The notes under the pieces were generated by a model. It was not told the DNA's origin. It made no database searches and saw only the letters and a list, made by a program, of their open reading frames with translations. Position numbers and translations under genes: made by a program. This document shows, in pieces, positions 27,258 through 34,647 of a stretch of 40,629 nucleotides of DNA. This DNA is from Flavobacteriales bacterium. Its GTDB lineage: Bacteria; Bacteroidota; Bacteroidia; Flavobacteriales_F; PHOS-HE28. Location of the stretch: contig JADZAC010000018.1 in NCBI GenBank assembly GCA_020852835.1, positions 1 through 40,629 on the forward strand. Reading direction: 5' to 3'. Each line of letters begins with the position of its first letter. Within the stretch, counting starts at the first letter, position 1.

Positions 27258-27704
27258 TCACTCCTCCACCACCTCGAAGGAGATGGTCTTCACCACATCG
27301 CGGTGGAAGGTGACATCAGCCTGGTAGGTGCCGATGGTCTTGATGGCTTCGCCCTTGATCTTGATGTGCTTGCGGTCCACCTCCACGCCCAGTTGCTTGA
27401 AGGCATCGCTGAGCATGATGGTGTTGACACTGCCGAAGATGCGGCCCTTCTCGCCCACTTTGGCACCGATCTTCACGGCCTGCACCACGAGCTTGGCGGC
27501 GTTCTTCTCGGCTGATTCGCGCAGTTGGGCCTCTTTGTGGGCGCGCTGCTTGAGGGTTTCGGCCAGTTGCTTGCGCTCGCTGGGAGTGGCGGCCACGGCC
27601 AGCTTGCGGGGGAGCAGGAAGTTGCGGGCGTAGCCCTCCTTCACCTTCACCAGGTCATTGGCAAAACCCAGGTGCTCCACGTCTTGTTTGAGGATCACTT
27701 CCAT
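27258..27704 (-). CDS. rplI: 50S ribosomal protein bL9
   Basis: 148 residues, the normal length. The N-terminal RNA-binding domain MEVILKQDVEHLGFANDLVKVKEGYARNFLLPRKLA matches the bL9 signature; a long connecting helix (~40-75, with ERKQLAETLKQRAHKEAQLRES) leads to the C-terminal domain with GRIFGSVNTIMLSDAF. It binds 23S rRNA at the L1-stalk base and influences frame maintenance. Last gene of rpsF-rpsR-rplI, 12 bp after rpsR, followed by a clear terminator. Confidence 0.98.
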   Translation of the reverse strand: MEVILKQDVEHLGFANDLVKVKEGYARNFLLPRKLAVAATPSERKQLAETLKQRAHKEAQLRESAEKNAAKLVVQAVKIGAKVGEKGRIFGSVNTIMLSDAFKQLGVEVDRKHIKIKGEAIKTIGTYQADVTFHRDVVKTISFEVVEE

Positions 27705-27716
27705 GGTGGTGCTTTC

Positions 27717-28037
27717 TTACTTGAGCATGTCGGCCACGTACGGCATCAGCGCCAAGTGGCGCGCCCGCTTGACGGCTTGGGCCACGCGCTTCTGGTATTT
27801 CTGGCTGGTGCCGGTGATGCGGCGCGGCAGGATCTTGCCTTGTTCGTTCACCAGGCGCAGCAAAAAGTCGGCATCCTTGTAGTCGATGTACTGGATCCCG
27901 AGCTTCTTGAAGCGGCAGTATTTGTCCTTCTTGGTCTCAATGGCGATCGGGGTGAGGTAGCGGATCTCGTTGTTGGCCCCTCCTCCCTGCTTGGCGGAGG
28001 TGCTCTCCGCGGCGGTGGTCGTCGTTTCTTCGCTCAT
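27717..28037 (-). CDS. rpsR: 30S ribosomal protein bS18
   Basis: 106 residues; the core from ~28 on ([74 protein letters not shown]) is typical bS18, which pairs with bS6 on the 30S platform. The first ~27 residues (Ser/Thr/Glu/Ala then Gly-rich) are a low-complexity extension not present in E. coli S18; such extensions vary within Bacteroidota. It starts 11 bp after rpsF. Confidence 0.98.
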   Translation of the reverse strand: MSEETTTTAAESTSAKQGGGANNEIRYLTPIAIETKKDKYCRFKKLGIQYIDYKDADFLLRLVNEQGKILPRRITGTSQKYQKRVAQAVKRARHLALMPYVADMLK

Positions 28038-28048
28038 GTTGTCGGCGA

Positions 28049-28432
28049 TCAGGCGTTGACTTTCTTGGTACGCGGGGCACGGCCGCTTTCACCTGCCTCC
28101 TTGCCTCCCCGTGCAGGGCGGCTCTCGGCAAATGCCACATGGTGCTTGTCCATGGCCACGGTAAGGAAACGGATCACCCGTTCATCACGGCGGTATTCGG
28201 TCTCGAGCTTGGCGATCAACGCGGGGTCGCTCTCAAACTCGATCAGGTGGTAGAAGCCCGAGGACTTCTTCTGGATGGGATAGGCGAGCTTGCGCATCCC
28301 CCAGTTCTCTTCATGGCGGATCTTTCCATGGCCTTCCTTCAGAAGGTCTTTGAATTTGCCGACCGCCTCCTTTGCCTGATCCTCAGACAAAACGGGAGTT
28401 AGAATGAAGACGGTCTCGTACCGGTTGGTCAT
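28049..28432 (-). CDS. rpsF: 30S ribosomal protein bS6
   Basis: 127 residues from the ATG at 28432 ([19 protein letters not shown]); the 19-residue longer frame upstream runs through the promoter and is rejected. The ferredoxin-like fold of bS6 is recognisable: [28 protein letters not shown] and the [18 protein letters not shown] block, followed by a basic Arg/Gly/Lys tail. First gene of the ribosomal operon; no ssb or priB gene is inserted between rpsF and rpsR. The promoter is an exact TAnnTTTG 23 nt upstream. Confidence 0.97.
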   Translation of the reverse strand: MTNRYETVFILTPVLSEDQAKEAVGKFKDLLKEGHGKIRHEENWGMRKLAYPIQKKSSGFYHLIEFESDPALIAKLETEYRRDERVIRFLTVAMDKHHVAFAESRPARGGKEAGESGRAPRTKKVNA

Positions 28433-28455
28433 GTGCCTCTTGGTAAATTGGGGTG

Positions 28456-28463
28456 CAAATGTA
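28456..28463 (-). promoter_or_regulatory. -7 element of the rpsF-rpsR-rplI operon
   Basis: TACATTTG on the minus strand, exact TAnnTTTG, 23 nt before the rpsF ATG, preceded by an AT-rich stretch unusual for this GC-rich DNA. Confidence 0.65.
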
Positions 28464-28517
28464 GGGAAATAAATAAGTGGAACATTCATTTACGGGACAA
28501 TTCCTTGGGTTATCGTT

Positions 28518-28543
28518 CAGTAGGGCATGGTTCGTAGGGCATC
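28518..28543 (+). repeat. G-rich GTAGGGYG intergenic repeat, short copy 4
   Basis: AGTAGGGCATGGTTCGTAGG then GCATCG; a short copy of the family at 929-985, between divergent rpsF and dnaX. Confidence 0.55.
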
Positions 28544-28606
28544 GATGCGGGGGAAGGCGGTGGAAGGCGGGGACGCTGTTCATGTTTCGGAACACCGGGA
28601 GGCGGC

Positions 28607-28614
28607 TAACTTCG
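28607..28614 (+). promoter_or_regulatory. Candidate -7 element, near-leaderless, for dnaX
   Basis: TAACTTCG, ending 5 nt before the ATG at 28620; a TTTCGG about 20 nt upstream could serve as a poor -33 box. Confidence 0.5.
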
Positions 28615-28619
28615 CCCCC

Positions 28620-30371
28620 ATGGAGCGATTCGTGGTCAGTGCCCGGAAATACCGCCCCGCCACCTTTGCCACGGTGGTAGGCCAGGAACACGTCACCGGC
28701 ACGCTGATGAACGCCATCCGCACCGGGCATGTGGCACAGGCCTTCTTGTTCACCGGCCCGCGGGGCGTGGGCAAAACCACCTGCGCACGCATTTTGGCGC
28801 GCACGCTCAATTGCGAAAACCGCAATGAGGACCTGACCACCTGCGGCCAGTGCCCCTCGTGCAAAACCTTCGAGGAAGGCCACTCGCTGAACATCTTTGA
28901 GCTGGATGCCGCCAGCAACAACAGCGTGGACGATATACGCAACCTGATCCAGCAGGTGCAGATCGCCCCCCAGATCGGCACCAAGAAGGTGTACATCATC
29001 GACGAGGTGCACATGCTGAGCCCGGCGGCCTTCAATGCCTTCCTGAAGACCTTGGAGGAACCTCCCGCCTATGCCATCTTCATCTTGGCCACCACCGAGA
29101 AGCACAAGATCCTGCCCACCATCCTCAGCCGCTGCCAAGTGTTCGATTTCCGGCGCATCACGGTAAAGGACATCGCCGGCCACCTGGCCGACATCGCCGC
29201 CAAGGAAGGCATCACCGCCGAGGCCAAGGCCCTGCACGTGATCGCCCGCAAGGCCGATGGCGGGTTGCGCGACGCCCTGAGCATTTTTGACCAGCTGGCC
29301 AGCTATGGCGGCGACCGGCTCACTTATGCGGATGTACTGAAGAACCTGAATGTGCTCGACCAGGAGCGCTATTTCACCGTCACCGACCACCTGTTGGCGG
29401 GCGATGCCCCGGGAGCACTGGTGGTGTTCAACGACATCCTGTTCGAAGGCTTTGATGCGCACCTGTTCGTGGCCGGCTTGGCCCGGCACTTCCGCGACCT
29501 GCTGGTGAGCCAAGACGCCCGAACCATCCCCTTGCTGGAAGTAAGCGAGGAAATGGGCCAGCGCTATGCCGAACAGGCCAAGGCCGTACCACGCGGGCTG
29601 TTGGTGGAGGGCCTGGCGCAATTGGGCACTGTGGATGCCCGCTACAAGAGCAGCAGGGAACCACGCCTGCTGGTGGAACTGGCACTGGTGCAACTGGCCA
29701 TGGGCTCGGATGCCGGAGCGGCCGCACCCGCCACCGCAGCAGTGGAAAAAAAAAGCCCTGATCCTGCCGTAGGCTCACCCGCTGCCGTGTCTTCGCATGC
29801 CCAGGCCGGGGTAGCCGAACCCGCCGGACCCATAACGGCCGCGCCGTCCGCCACCGCCCCCGCTGCACCCGCCCGCCCTGCCAAGCGCATGGCCGGGTCG
29901 GTTTCCATACTTCAACACCTGGCTCCTGCCAAGCCGCCCGGCACCGACCTTGCGGACCAGCCCGGCGAGCAACCGGCCGGGCAGGCAACGGGCCTTCCCG
30001 GCCGCGACCTCAACCTGGCCCTGCTGCTCAAAGCATGGAACGACCATGCCCAAAGCTTGCTGCAACAGGGAAAAAGCAGTATGCACGCCACCCTGGTGGC
30101 CAACAAGCCGGAGATCACCGGCCCCGCTTCGGTAGCCTTCACCATTGTGAACAGCGTGCAGGAAAACTACATGCGCGAGGAGAAACCCATGCTGCTGGGG
30201 CACCTGCGCCGGGCTTTGGGGATCCCCGGCCTGGAACTCGACGTGATCAAGCAGGAAGCCACCAACATCCGGCCCCGCTACACGGCCAAGGACCGATTTC
30301 TGATCATGGCCGAAAAGAACCCTGCGTTGTTCAAGCTGCGCGAAGACCTGGACCTGGATCTGGGGCAATAG
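28620..30371 (+). CDS. dnaX: DNA polymerase III subunit tau (gamma by slippage?)
   Basis: 583 residues from ATG 28620. The clamp-loader ATPase: residues 1-~370 are the AAA+ core with MERFVVSARKYRPATFATVVGQ, Walker A GPRGVGKTT, the zinc-binding Cys set in NCENRNEDLTTCGQCPSC, Walker B VYIIDEVHML, the sensor LATTEKHKILPTILSRCQ and the arginine-finger region. Then comes a Pro/Ala-rich linker (~375-480) and a C-terminal tau domain (NLALLLKAWNDHAQSLLQQG...). Exactly at the end of the ATPase region codons 376-379 (GAA AAA AAA AGC) form a nine-A run at 29746-29754. Frame -1 meets TGA two codons later and frame +1 meets TAG six codons later, so a gamma-like ~380-residue product is predicted by frameshift or transcript slippage. 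Confidence 0.96.
   Translation: MERFVVSARKYRPATFATVVGQEHVTGTLMNAIRTGHVAQAFLFTGPRGVGKTTCARILARTLNCENRNEDLTTCGQCPSCKTFEEGHSLNIFELDAASNNSVDDIRNLIQQVQIAPQIGTKKVYIIDEVHMLSPAAFNAFLKTLEEPPAYAIFILATTEKHKILPTILSRCQVFDFRRITVKDIAGHLADIAAKEGITAEAKALHVIARKADGGLRDALSIFDQLASYGGDRLTYADVLKNLNVLDQERYFTVTDHLLAGDAPGALVVFNDILFEGFDAHLFVAGLARHFRDLLVSQDARTIPLLEVSEEMGQRYAEQAKAVPRGLLVEGLAQLGTVDARYKSSREPRLLVELALVQLAMGSDAGAAAPATAAVEKKSPDPAVGSPAAVSSHAQAGVAEPAGPITAAPSATAPAAPARPAKRMAGSVSILQHLAPAKPPGTDLADQPGEQPAGQATGLPGRDLNLALLLKAWNDHAQSLLQQGKSSMHATLVANKPEITGPASVAFTIVNSVQENYMREEKPMLLGHLRRALGIPGLELDVIKQEATNIRPRYTAKDRFLIMAEKNPALFKLREDLDLDLGQ
29746..29754 (+). promoter_or_regulatory. Nine-A slippage tract in dnaX
   Basis: A9 flanked by GTGG and GCCCTGA. 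Reading -1 gives Lys-Pro-stop (TGA at 29759-29761); losing one A gives KALILP then TAG. The position, just after the AAA+ module, matches where gamma ends in other bacteria. Confidence 0.65.
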
Positions 30372-30404
30372 GTGGAGGGCCTGGGGATGCCTCCTGTTGC
30401 CCCA
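30361..30404 (+). terminator. Extended hairpin overlapping the dnaX stop codon
   Basis: TGGGGCAA at 30361-30368 pairs perfectly with TTGCCCCA at 30397-30404, with further pairing of AGG/CCT inside. The dnaX TAG (30369-30371) lies in the left side of the stem. No U-tract follows, so it may be an RNA-stability or weak termination element. Confidence 0.4.
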
Positions 30405-30554
30405 CCGGCCAAAGGCAACTGCGCCCGGCGAGCCATGCTCCGCCCACCCCTTTGCCCTTGGTGCGCCGGTACGGCCAGGGAGCGATCCTGTTGTTGAAAA
30501 GCCACCGGGAGCACGGGCAGTTGCCGCAGTTACCTCCGGAACACGGCTTCGGGA

Positions 30555-30562
30555 TACCTTCG
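30555..30562 (+). promoter_or_regulatory. Candidate -7 element for icd
   Basis: TACCTTCG, 28 nt before the ATG at 30591. The rest of the 219-bp gap after dnaX shows no gene. Confidence 0.45.
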
Positions 30563-30590
30563 CGGCCCGCAAACAAGCTATTGTTCCAAC

Positions 30591-31817
30591 ATGCAAAAGA
30601 TCAAGGTGGCCAATCCCGTGGTGGAGATCGATGGGGACGAAATGACCCGCATCATTTGGAAATGGATCAAGGACGAACTGATCCTGCCGTATGTTGATGT
30701 ATCCCTGGATTACTACGACCTGGGCGTGGAGCACCGGGATGCCACCGCCGACCAGGTCACCGTGGACGCGGCGCATGCCATCCAAAAACACCACGTGGGC
30801 ATCAAATGCGCCACCATCACGCCGGACGAGGCCCGCGTGAAGGAATTCGGGCTGAAGCAAATGTGGAAGAGCCCCAACGGCACCATCCGCAACATCCTCG
30901 GGGGCACGGTGTTCCGCGAGCCCATCGTCATCAACAACATCCCGCGCCTGGTGCCCGGCTGGACCAAGCCCATCGTCATCGGCCGCCATGCCTTCGGCGA
31001 CCAGTACCGCGCCACCGACGCCGTGATCCAAGGCAAGGGCAAGCTCACCATGACCTTCACCCCCGAGGGCGGCGGCGAGGCCACCACCTGGGAGGTGTAC
31101 GACTTCAAGGGCAACGGCGTGGCCATGAGCATGTACAACACCGAGGAAAGCATCGAGGGCTTCGCGCACAGCTGCTTCAACCTCGCGCTGGAAAAAGGCT
31201 GGCCGCTATACTTCAGCAGTAAAAACACCATCCTGAAGAAATACGACGGCCGCTTCAAGGACATCTTCGAGGAACTTTACCAGAAACACTACAAGGCCGA
31301 CTTCCAGAAAGCGGGCATCACCTACGAGCACCGCCTGATCGACGACATGGTGGCCAGCGCACTGAAGTGGAACGGCGGATTCATTTGGGCCTGCAAGAAC
31401 TACGACGGCGACGTGCAGAGCGACATCGTGGCACAGGGTTTCGGCTCACTGGGCCTGATGACCAGCGTGCTGCTGACGCCCGACGGCAAGACCATGGAAG
31501 CCGAGGCCGCACACGGCACCGTGACGCGCCACTTCCGCCAGCACCAGCAGGGCAAGCCCACCAGCACCAACCCCATCGCCAGCATCTTCGCCTGGACGCG
31601 CGGCCTCGCCTTCCGCGGCAAATTGGACGGCAACCAGGCCCTGGTGGACTTTGCCCACAAGCTGGAGGCCGTGTGCATCAGTACCGTGGAGGCCGGCAAA
31701 ATGACCAAGGACCTGGCCGTGTGCATCCACGGAGACAAAGTGGCTGCCGAGCACTACCTGACCACCGAGGCCTTCATGGCCGCACTGCGTGAGGGGTTGG
31801 AGCGCCGGATGAAGTAG
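30591..31817 (+). CDS. icd: NADP-dependent isocitrate dehydrogenase, eukaryote-like (IDH1/2) type
   Basis: 408 residues. It oxidises isocitrate to 2-oxoglutarate and CO2 with NADP. It belongs to the dimeric eukaryote-like subfamily and not the E. coli Icd type: [20 protein letters not shown] at the start, [53 protein letters not shown] and the C-terminal [27 protein letters not shown] nucleotide-binding segment. Substrate-binding Arg residues lie in RNILGG and FREP. Length equals the usual ~400-415. It has its own promoter box; the next gene begins 31 bp after its stop. Confidence 0.97.
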   Translation: MQKIKVANPVVEIDGDEMTRIIWKWIKDELILPYVDVSLDYYDLGVEHRDATADQVTVDAAHAIQKHHVGIKCATITPDEARVKEFGLKQMWKSPNGTIRNILGGTVFREPIVINNIPRLVPGWTKPIVIGRHAFGDQYRATDAVIQGKGKLTMTFTPEGGGEATTWEVYDFKGNGVAMSMYNTEESIEGFAHSCFNLALEKGWPLYFSSKNTILKKYDGRFKDIFEELYQKHYKADFQKAGITYEHRLIDDMVASALKWNGGFIWACKNYDGDVQSDIVAQGFGSLGLMTSVLLTPDGKTMEAEAAHGTVTRHFRQHQQGKPTSTNPIASIFAWTRGLAFRGKLDGNQALVDFAHKLEAVCISTVEAGKMTKDLAVCIHGDKVAAEHYLTTEAFMAALREGLERRMK

Positions 31818-31825
31818 TTGACGTA

Positions 31826-31851
31826 CATGGCTGCATCTTCGCGCAGCCATG
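31826..31851 (+). promoter_or_regulatory. Perfect 9-bp hairpin that includes the start codon of the GT22-like gene
   Basis: CATGGCTGC (31826-31834), loop ATCTTCGC, then GCAGCCATG (31843-31851); the final ATG is the start codon. The loop contains a CATCTTCG box resembling a -7 element (one mismatch at the first T), which would place the transcript start at the ATG and remove the 5' arm. Confidence 0.5.
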
Positions 31852-33327
31852 CTCCTCCACCGGTTTCGTTGGATCCTGCTTGCGGCACTGGCCGTGCACA
31901 TAGTGGCCGCCTGGTTCAGCAACGGCTACCACGCCGTGGATGAGCATTTCCAAGTGATCGCCTTTGCCGAAGCCAAAGCCGGACATGAGCCAGTGGCCGG
32001 ACTGCCCTGGGAATACGCGGCGCAAGTGCGTTCCGCGCTGCTGCCTGCCGTGTGCATGGCCGTGTTCGGCACGGCGCGTTCCTTCGGCATCCACGACCCG
32101 TTGGTGCTGGCCTTTCTGCTGCGCTTGCTCACGGCCTTCCTGGCCCTGGTTGCCGTTACCGTGTTCGTACGCAGCACTCGCCACCTTGTAGAGCAGCGGT
32201 TCCTTGCCGCCTACGTGCTCCTCTCCTATTTGCTGTGGTTCCTGCCGTTCCTGCACGTGCGCTTCACCGGCGAAACATGGTCCGGATCGTTTTTGCTCTT
32301 GGCAGTGGCTAGCCTGCTTGCACCGAAGGGTGCGGGCCGGAATTTCGCCGGCACCGGCTGCTTGCTCGGTTTGGCCTTCCTGTGCCGCCCTCCGGTACTT
32401 GCCGCCGCTGCGGGCATGTGTTTGTGGCTGGCCGTTGTGGAACGTGAACGGATCGCGAACATGATGCGCCTGTTGGCCGGCTTTTCCGTGGTGGGAGCTG
32501 CCGGCCTGGCACTGGACAGTTGGTTCTACGGCACCTTCACCGTTACAGCGGCCAACTACCTCCGCCTGGGCATGCTTGGAACAGACCATGGTGTATTCCT
32601 GGAATATCCTTGGTGGTATTACTACGCCTGGGTGTTCAAGTACGCCATTCCCCTGTTCGGCGCGGCCATCCTGCTGGCCTTCGGTGCACTGTGCGCATTG
32701 AGGCCAAAGCATCTGCTCACGTGGGTCCTTGTTCCGTTCTTGGTGTTCCACATGCTGGTGCCGCACAAGGAACTGCGCTTCCTGTACCCGCTGGCAGACC
32801 TGGTAATCCTGATGGTGGTGTTGGCCCTGCAGGCCAGCGAACAACAATGGCCCGCGATCTTCCGTAACCTGCGGCAAGGCCCGGCCCTCGCTGGAGCAGT
32901 TGTGGTGGCTGCTGTGGTCAACCTGGGGGCCCTGGCCGTGGTCATCTTTTCCCCGGCGGGAAGTGGAAGCACCAACCTGTGCAACACCATCAACCAACGC
33001 TTTCCCTCAGGCGCGGTGCGCTTGAGCTACCTGGAGGGCAAGGAGGCGGCGTGGCGCATCCGGGTACCCGGCTTCTATTTGCGTGAAGGCATCAGCGACA
33101 CGGTGATCACCTCGGCATGCGCCCCCCTTCCAGCAACCTATGGCCGTGTTGAACTCCTGGTGGCGCATGGGCCGGTAAAAAGCTGCGGCGTGCCTGGTGC
33201 AGTCCGGTGGACCCCGCTACTTTCCGCTCTGCCGCCGTGGAAACAAATGGCGCTGAAGGCCTACGAATGGGAGGATGCCAAGGAAGCATGGATCCTCTAC
33301 CAGGCAACCCCTGTGAACCACAAGTAG
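31849..33327 (+). CDS. GT-C glycosyltransferase, family 22 (Alg9/PIG-B mannosyltransferase-like)
   Basis: 492 residues with about 10 membrane spans. The N-terminus after the first span reads GYHAVDEHFQVI, matching the H-x-DE(H/D)xFQ catalytic loop of the GT22 family that uses dolichol- or polyprenyl-phosphate sugars. WEYAAQVRSALLPAV resembles the WEW..RS motif, DSWFYG and the YYYAWVFKYAIPL stretch follow the family order, and HKELRFLYPL is the conserved HKExRFxxP motif. In eukaryotes the family adds mannoses to GPI anchors and N-glycan precursors. In Bacteroidota its acceptor is unknown; a lipid or surface glycan is inferred. It is placed 31 bp after icd. Confidence 0.8.
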   Translation: MLLHRFRWILLAALAVHIVAAWFSNGYHAVDEHFQVIAFAEAKAGHEPVAGLPWEYAAQVRSALLPAVCMAVFGTARSFGIHDPLVLAFLLRLLTAFLALVAVTVFVRSTRHLVEQRFLAAYVLLSYLLWFLPFLHVRFTGETWSGSFLLLAVASLLAPKGAGRNFAGTGCLLGLAFLCRPPVLAAAAGMCLWLAVVERERIANMMRLLAGFSVVGAAGLALDSWFYGTFTVTAANYLRLGMLGTDHGVFLEYPWWYYYAWVFKYAIPLFGAAILLAFGALCALRPKHLLTWVLVPFLVFHMLVPHKELRFLYPLADLVILMVVLALQASEQQWPAIFRNLRQGPALAGAVVVAAVVNLGALAVVIFSPAGSGSTNLCNTINQRFPSGAVRLSYLEGKEAAWRIRVPGFYLREGISDTVITSACAPLPATYGRVELLVAHGPVKSCGVPGAVRWTPLLSALPPWKQMALKAYEWEDAKEAWILYQATPVNHK

Positions 33328-33342
33328 AGCAGTCGGTCCACC

Positions 33343-33350
33343 TACCTTTG
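33343..33350 (+). promoter_or_regulatory. -7 element, near-leaderless, for the 33357 gene
   Basis: TACCTTTG, exact TAnnTTTG, ending 6 nt before the ATG at 33357. Confidence 0.55.
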
Positions 33351-33356
33351 GGCACC

Positions 33357-33923
33357 ATGTTGCGCAATCTAGCTGCCCTGCCCCTGCTGGTTCTCTTGGC
33401 TTTGCAGGCATCCGCCCAAGACAGTACGGCATATGTGCCATCGGAGAAGAAACCGGCCATCCCGTTCAAGGACCGCATCTGGTTCGGCGGGGGCATCGGC
33501 CTGAGCTTCGGCACGGTGACCGCCGTGCAACTCGACCCAATGGTGGGCTATATGCTGGACCGCAACCGCAAGCTCTCGGCAGGATTTGGGCCCAGCTACA
33601 CCTACTTGCGCGACAACCGCTATGTGCCTGCCTTTGAAATGAGCACTTACGGCTACAGGATCTTCAGCCGGTACCGGGTGATCGAACAAGCCTACTTGCA
33701 TGCCGAATTCCTGCACATGAACCTGGAGCCGTATTTCAACTACGGCTTTGACCGAGGGCGCATTTGGGTGCCGCACCTGTTGATGGGCGCGGGATATGTG
33801 GCGCCGATAAGCGGACGCAGTTCCTTTTACCTGCAAGTACTGTTCGAAGTACTGCAGGACCCCAACAGCTACTACGTGGGGCAGGGCCCGATCCTGAGCG
33901 GGGGCATCGGGGTGGGGTTCTAG
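33357..33923 (+). CDS. Small outer-membrane beta-barrel-like protein
   Basis: 188 residues from ATG 33357; the longer frame upstream overlaps the end of the GT22-like gene and is rejected. A signal peptide (AALPLLVLLALQASAQ) is followed by regularly alternating strands rich in Gly and Tyr: IWFGGGIGLSFGTVTAVQLDP, MVGYMLDRNRKLSAGFGPSYTY, YRIFSRYRVIEQAYLHAEFLHM, and a last strand ILSGGIGVGF ending in Phe, as barrels do. About eight strands fit the length. No motif gives a function. tmRNA lies convergent downstream. Confidence 0.75.
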   Translation: MLRNLAALPLLVLLALQASAQDSTAYVPSEKKPAIPFKDRIWFGGGIGLSFGTVTAVQLDPMVGYMLDRNRKLSAGFGPSYTYLRDNRYVPAFEMSTYGYRIFSRYRVIEQAYLHAEFLHMNLEPYFNYGFDRGRIWVPHLLMGAGYVAPISGRSSFYLQVLFEVLQDPNSYYVGQGPILSGGIGVGF

Positions 33924-33969
33924 GCATGGGCGCAAAGCCCGAGCCTACCGGGCGACAGGCTTGTGCAAG

Positions 33970-33986
33970 TGTGGAGCCGGAGGGAT
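33970..33986. repeat. 17-bp copy of the tmRNA 3' end region
   Basis: TGTGGAGCCGGAGGGAT occurs here and again at 34067-34083, where it is the CCA end, acceptor stem and part of the T stem of tmRNA (read on the minus strand). Confidence 0.6.
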
Positions 33987-34019
33987 CCACCTTCGCTGCG
34001 CTCGGTGTAAACCTCGAAT

Positions 34020-34036
34020 GTGCCGCTGCGCGGCAC
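34020..34036 (-). terminator. Candidate tmRNA terminator
   Basis: On the minus strand GTGCCGC-GCA-GCGGCAC followed by ATTCGAGGTTT, 32 bp beyond the tmRNA 3' end. Confidence 0.4.
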
Positions 34037-34068
34037 GGCATCGCTTGCGCGCTGCCGCTCCGTCTCTG

Positions 34069-34462
34069 TGGAGCCGGAGGGATTCGAACCCTCGTCCAAA
34101 CGACCGTACCACGCGCTTTCTACATGCTTATCCTGTCGTTGGTTTTCGACCGTGGCCCGGGGAAAGGCACCCTAGCCATGGCTTAGGTCCTGTTGTCTTA
34201 CCAGCGCTCCGGACCACCGCGCAGGCCAGCATCCCATGGTCGATACCCCTGGACCGGGAAGGAGGGTTGCGGGCCTCCCCGAGGAGTACTTGCCCCCGTT
34301 ACTGTGCTTCACGGGATAAGCTTCATAGCCTTGGGCTATTAGGCAGCAAGTGCGTAATCAGTGTTGCCGGTTAAGGCTTGGAGAAGGGATTAAAGAGCCG
34401 TTCCCCGATGCTCTGCATGCTTACACGCACCACGAAGCCGCTGTCGATACCATGTCGGCCCC
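34069..34462 (-). ncRNA. ssrA: Transfer-messenger RNA (tmRNA)
   Basis: About 394 nt on the minus strand. The 5' end GGGGCCGACATGG pairs with the 3' end CCGGCTCCA through a 7-bp acceptor stem with one G-U pair. The 3' side contains GAGGGTTCGAATCCCTC, a perfect T arm. The tag reading frame at 34339-34368 encodes GNTDYALAA followed by TAA and TAG; the YALAA ending is the known degradation signal. It rescues stalled ribosomes together with SmpB. No smpB gene is adjacent. Boundaries are set from the acceptor pairing; the CCA is encoded. Confidence 0.93.
34339..34368 (-). other. tmRNA proteolysis tag GNTDYALAA
   Basis: Nine sense codons (resume codon taken as GGC) then TAA, followed at once by TAG. 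The exact resume codon is inferred by analogy with other tags. Confidence 0.75.
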
Positions 34463-34482
34463 AATGCTTTCAATGAACACCG

Positions 34483-34490
34483 CAAAGATA
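34483..34490 (-). promoter_or_regulatory. -7 element of ssrA
   Basis: TATCTTTG on the minus strand, exact TAnnTTTG, 20 nt before the mature 5' end, leaving room for a short leader removed by RNase P. Confidence 0.6.
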
Positions 34491-34525
34491 CGGCTGCCGC
34501 CTGGATCGGCCTGCAGACCCCGGAC

Positions 34526-34564
34526 CCAAGACTTCAGGCTCAAGGCTCAAGACTACAACCTTGG
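34526..34564. repeat. Short-period direct repeat with inverted ends
   Basis: Three degenerate copies of a ~9-nt unit (GACTTCAG, GCTCAAG, GCTCAAGAC) lie between CCAAG and CTTGG, between ssrA and the oxidoreductase gene. Non-coding. Confidence 0.35.
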
Positions 34565-34625
34565 AACTGCTCGCCCGCCCTTCCCCGGCAATGACAACCT
34601 TCAGGAAGGCTTTTGCGGCAAGTTC

Positions 34626-34633
34626 TACTTTCG
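34626..34633 (+). promoter_or_regulatory. Candidate -7 element for the oxidoreductase gene
   Basis: TACTTTCG, 14 nt before the ATG at 34648. Confidence 0.45.
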
Positions 34634-34647
34634 CCCCCTTATTGCCC

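Noticed and set aside
28383-31169. Long minus-strand frames opposite dnaX and icd
   Set aside because: Shadows of well-identified genes; no domain recognised.
33924-34068. A further tRNA gene near tmRNA
   Set aside because: Only one T-arm sequence (GGATTCGAACC on the plus strand) is present and it belongs to tmRNA; the nearby 17-bp repeat lacks a T loop.
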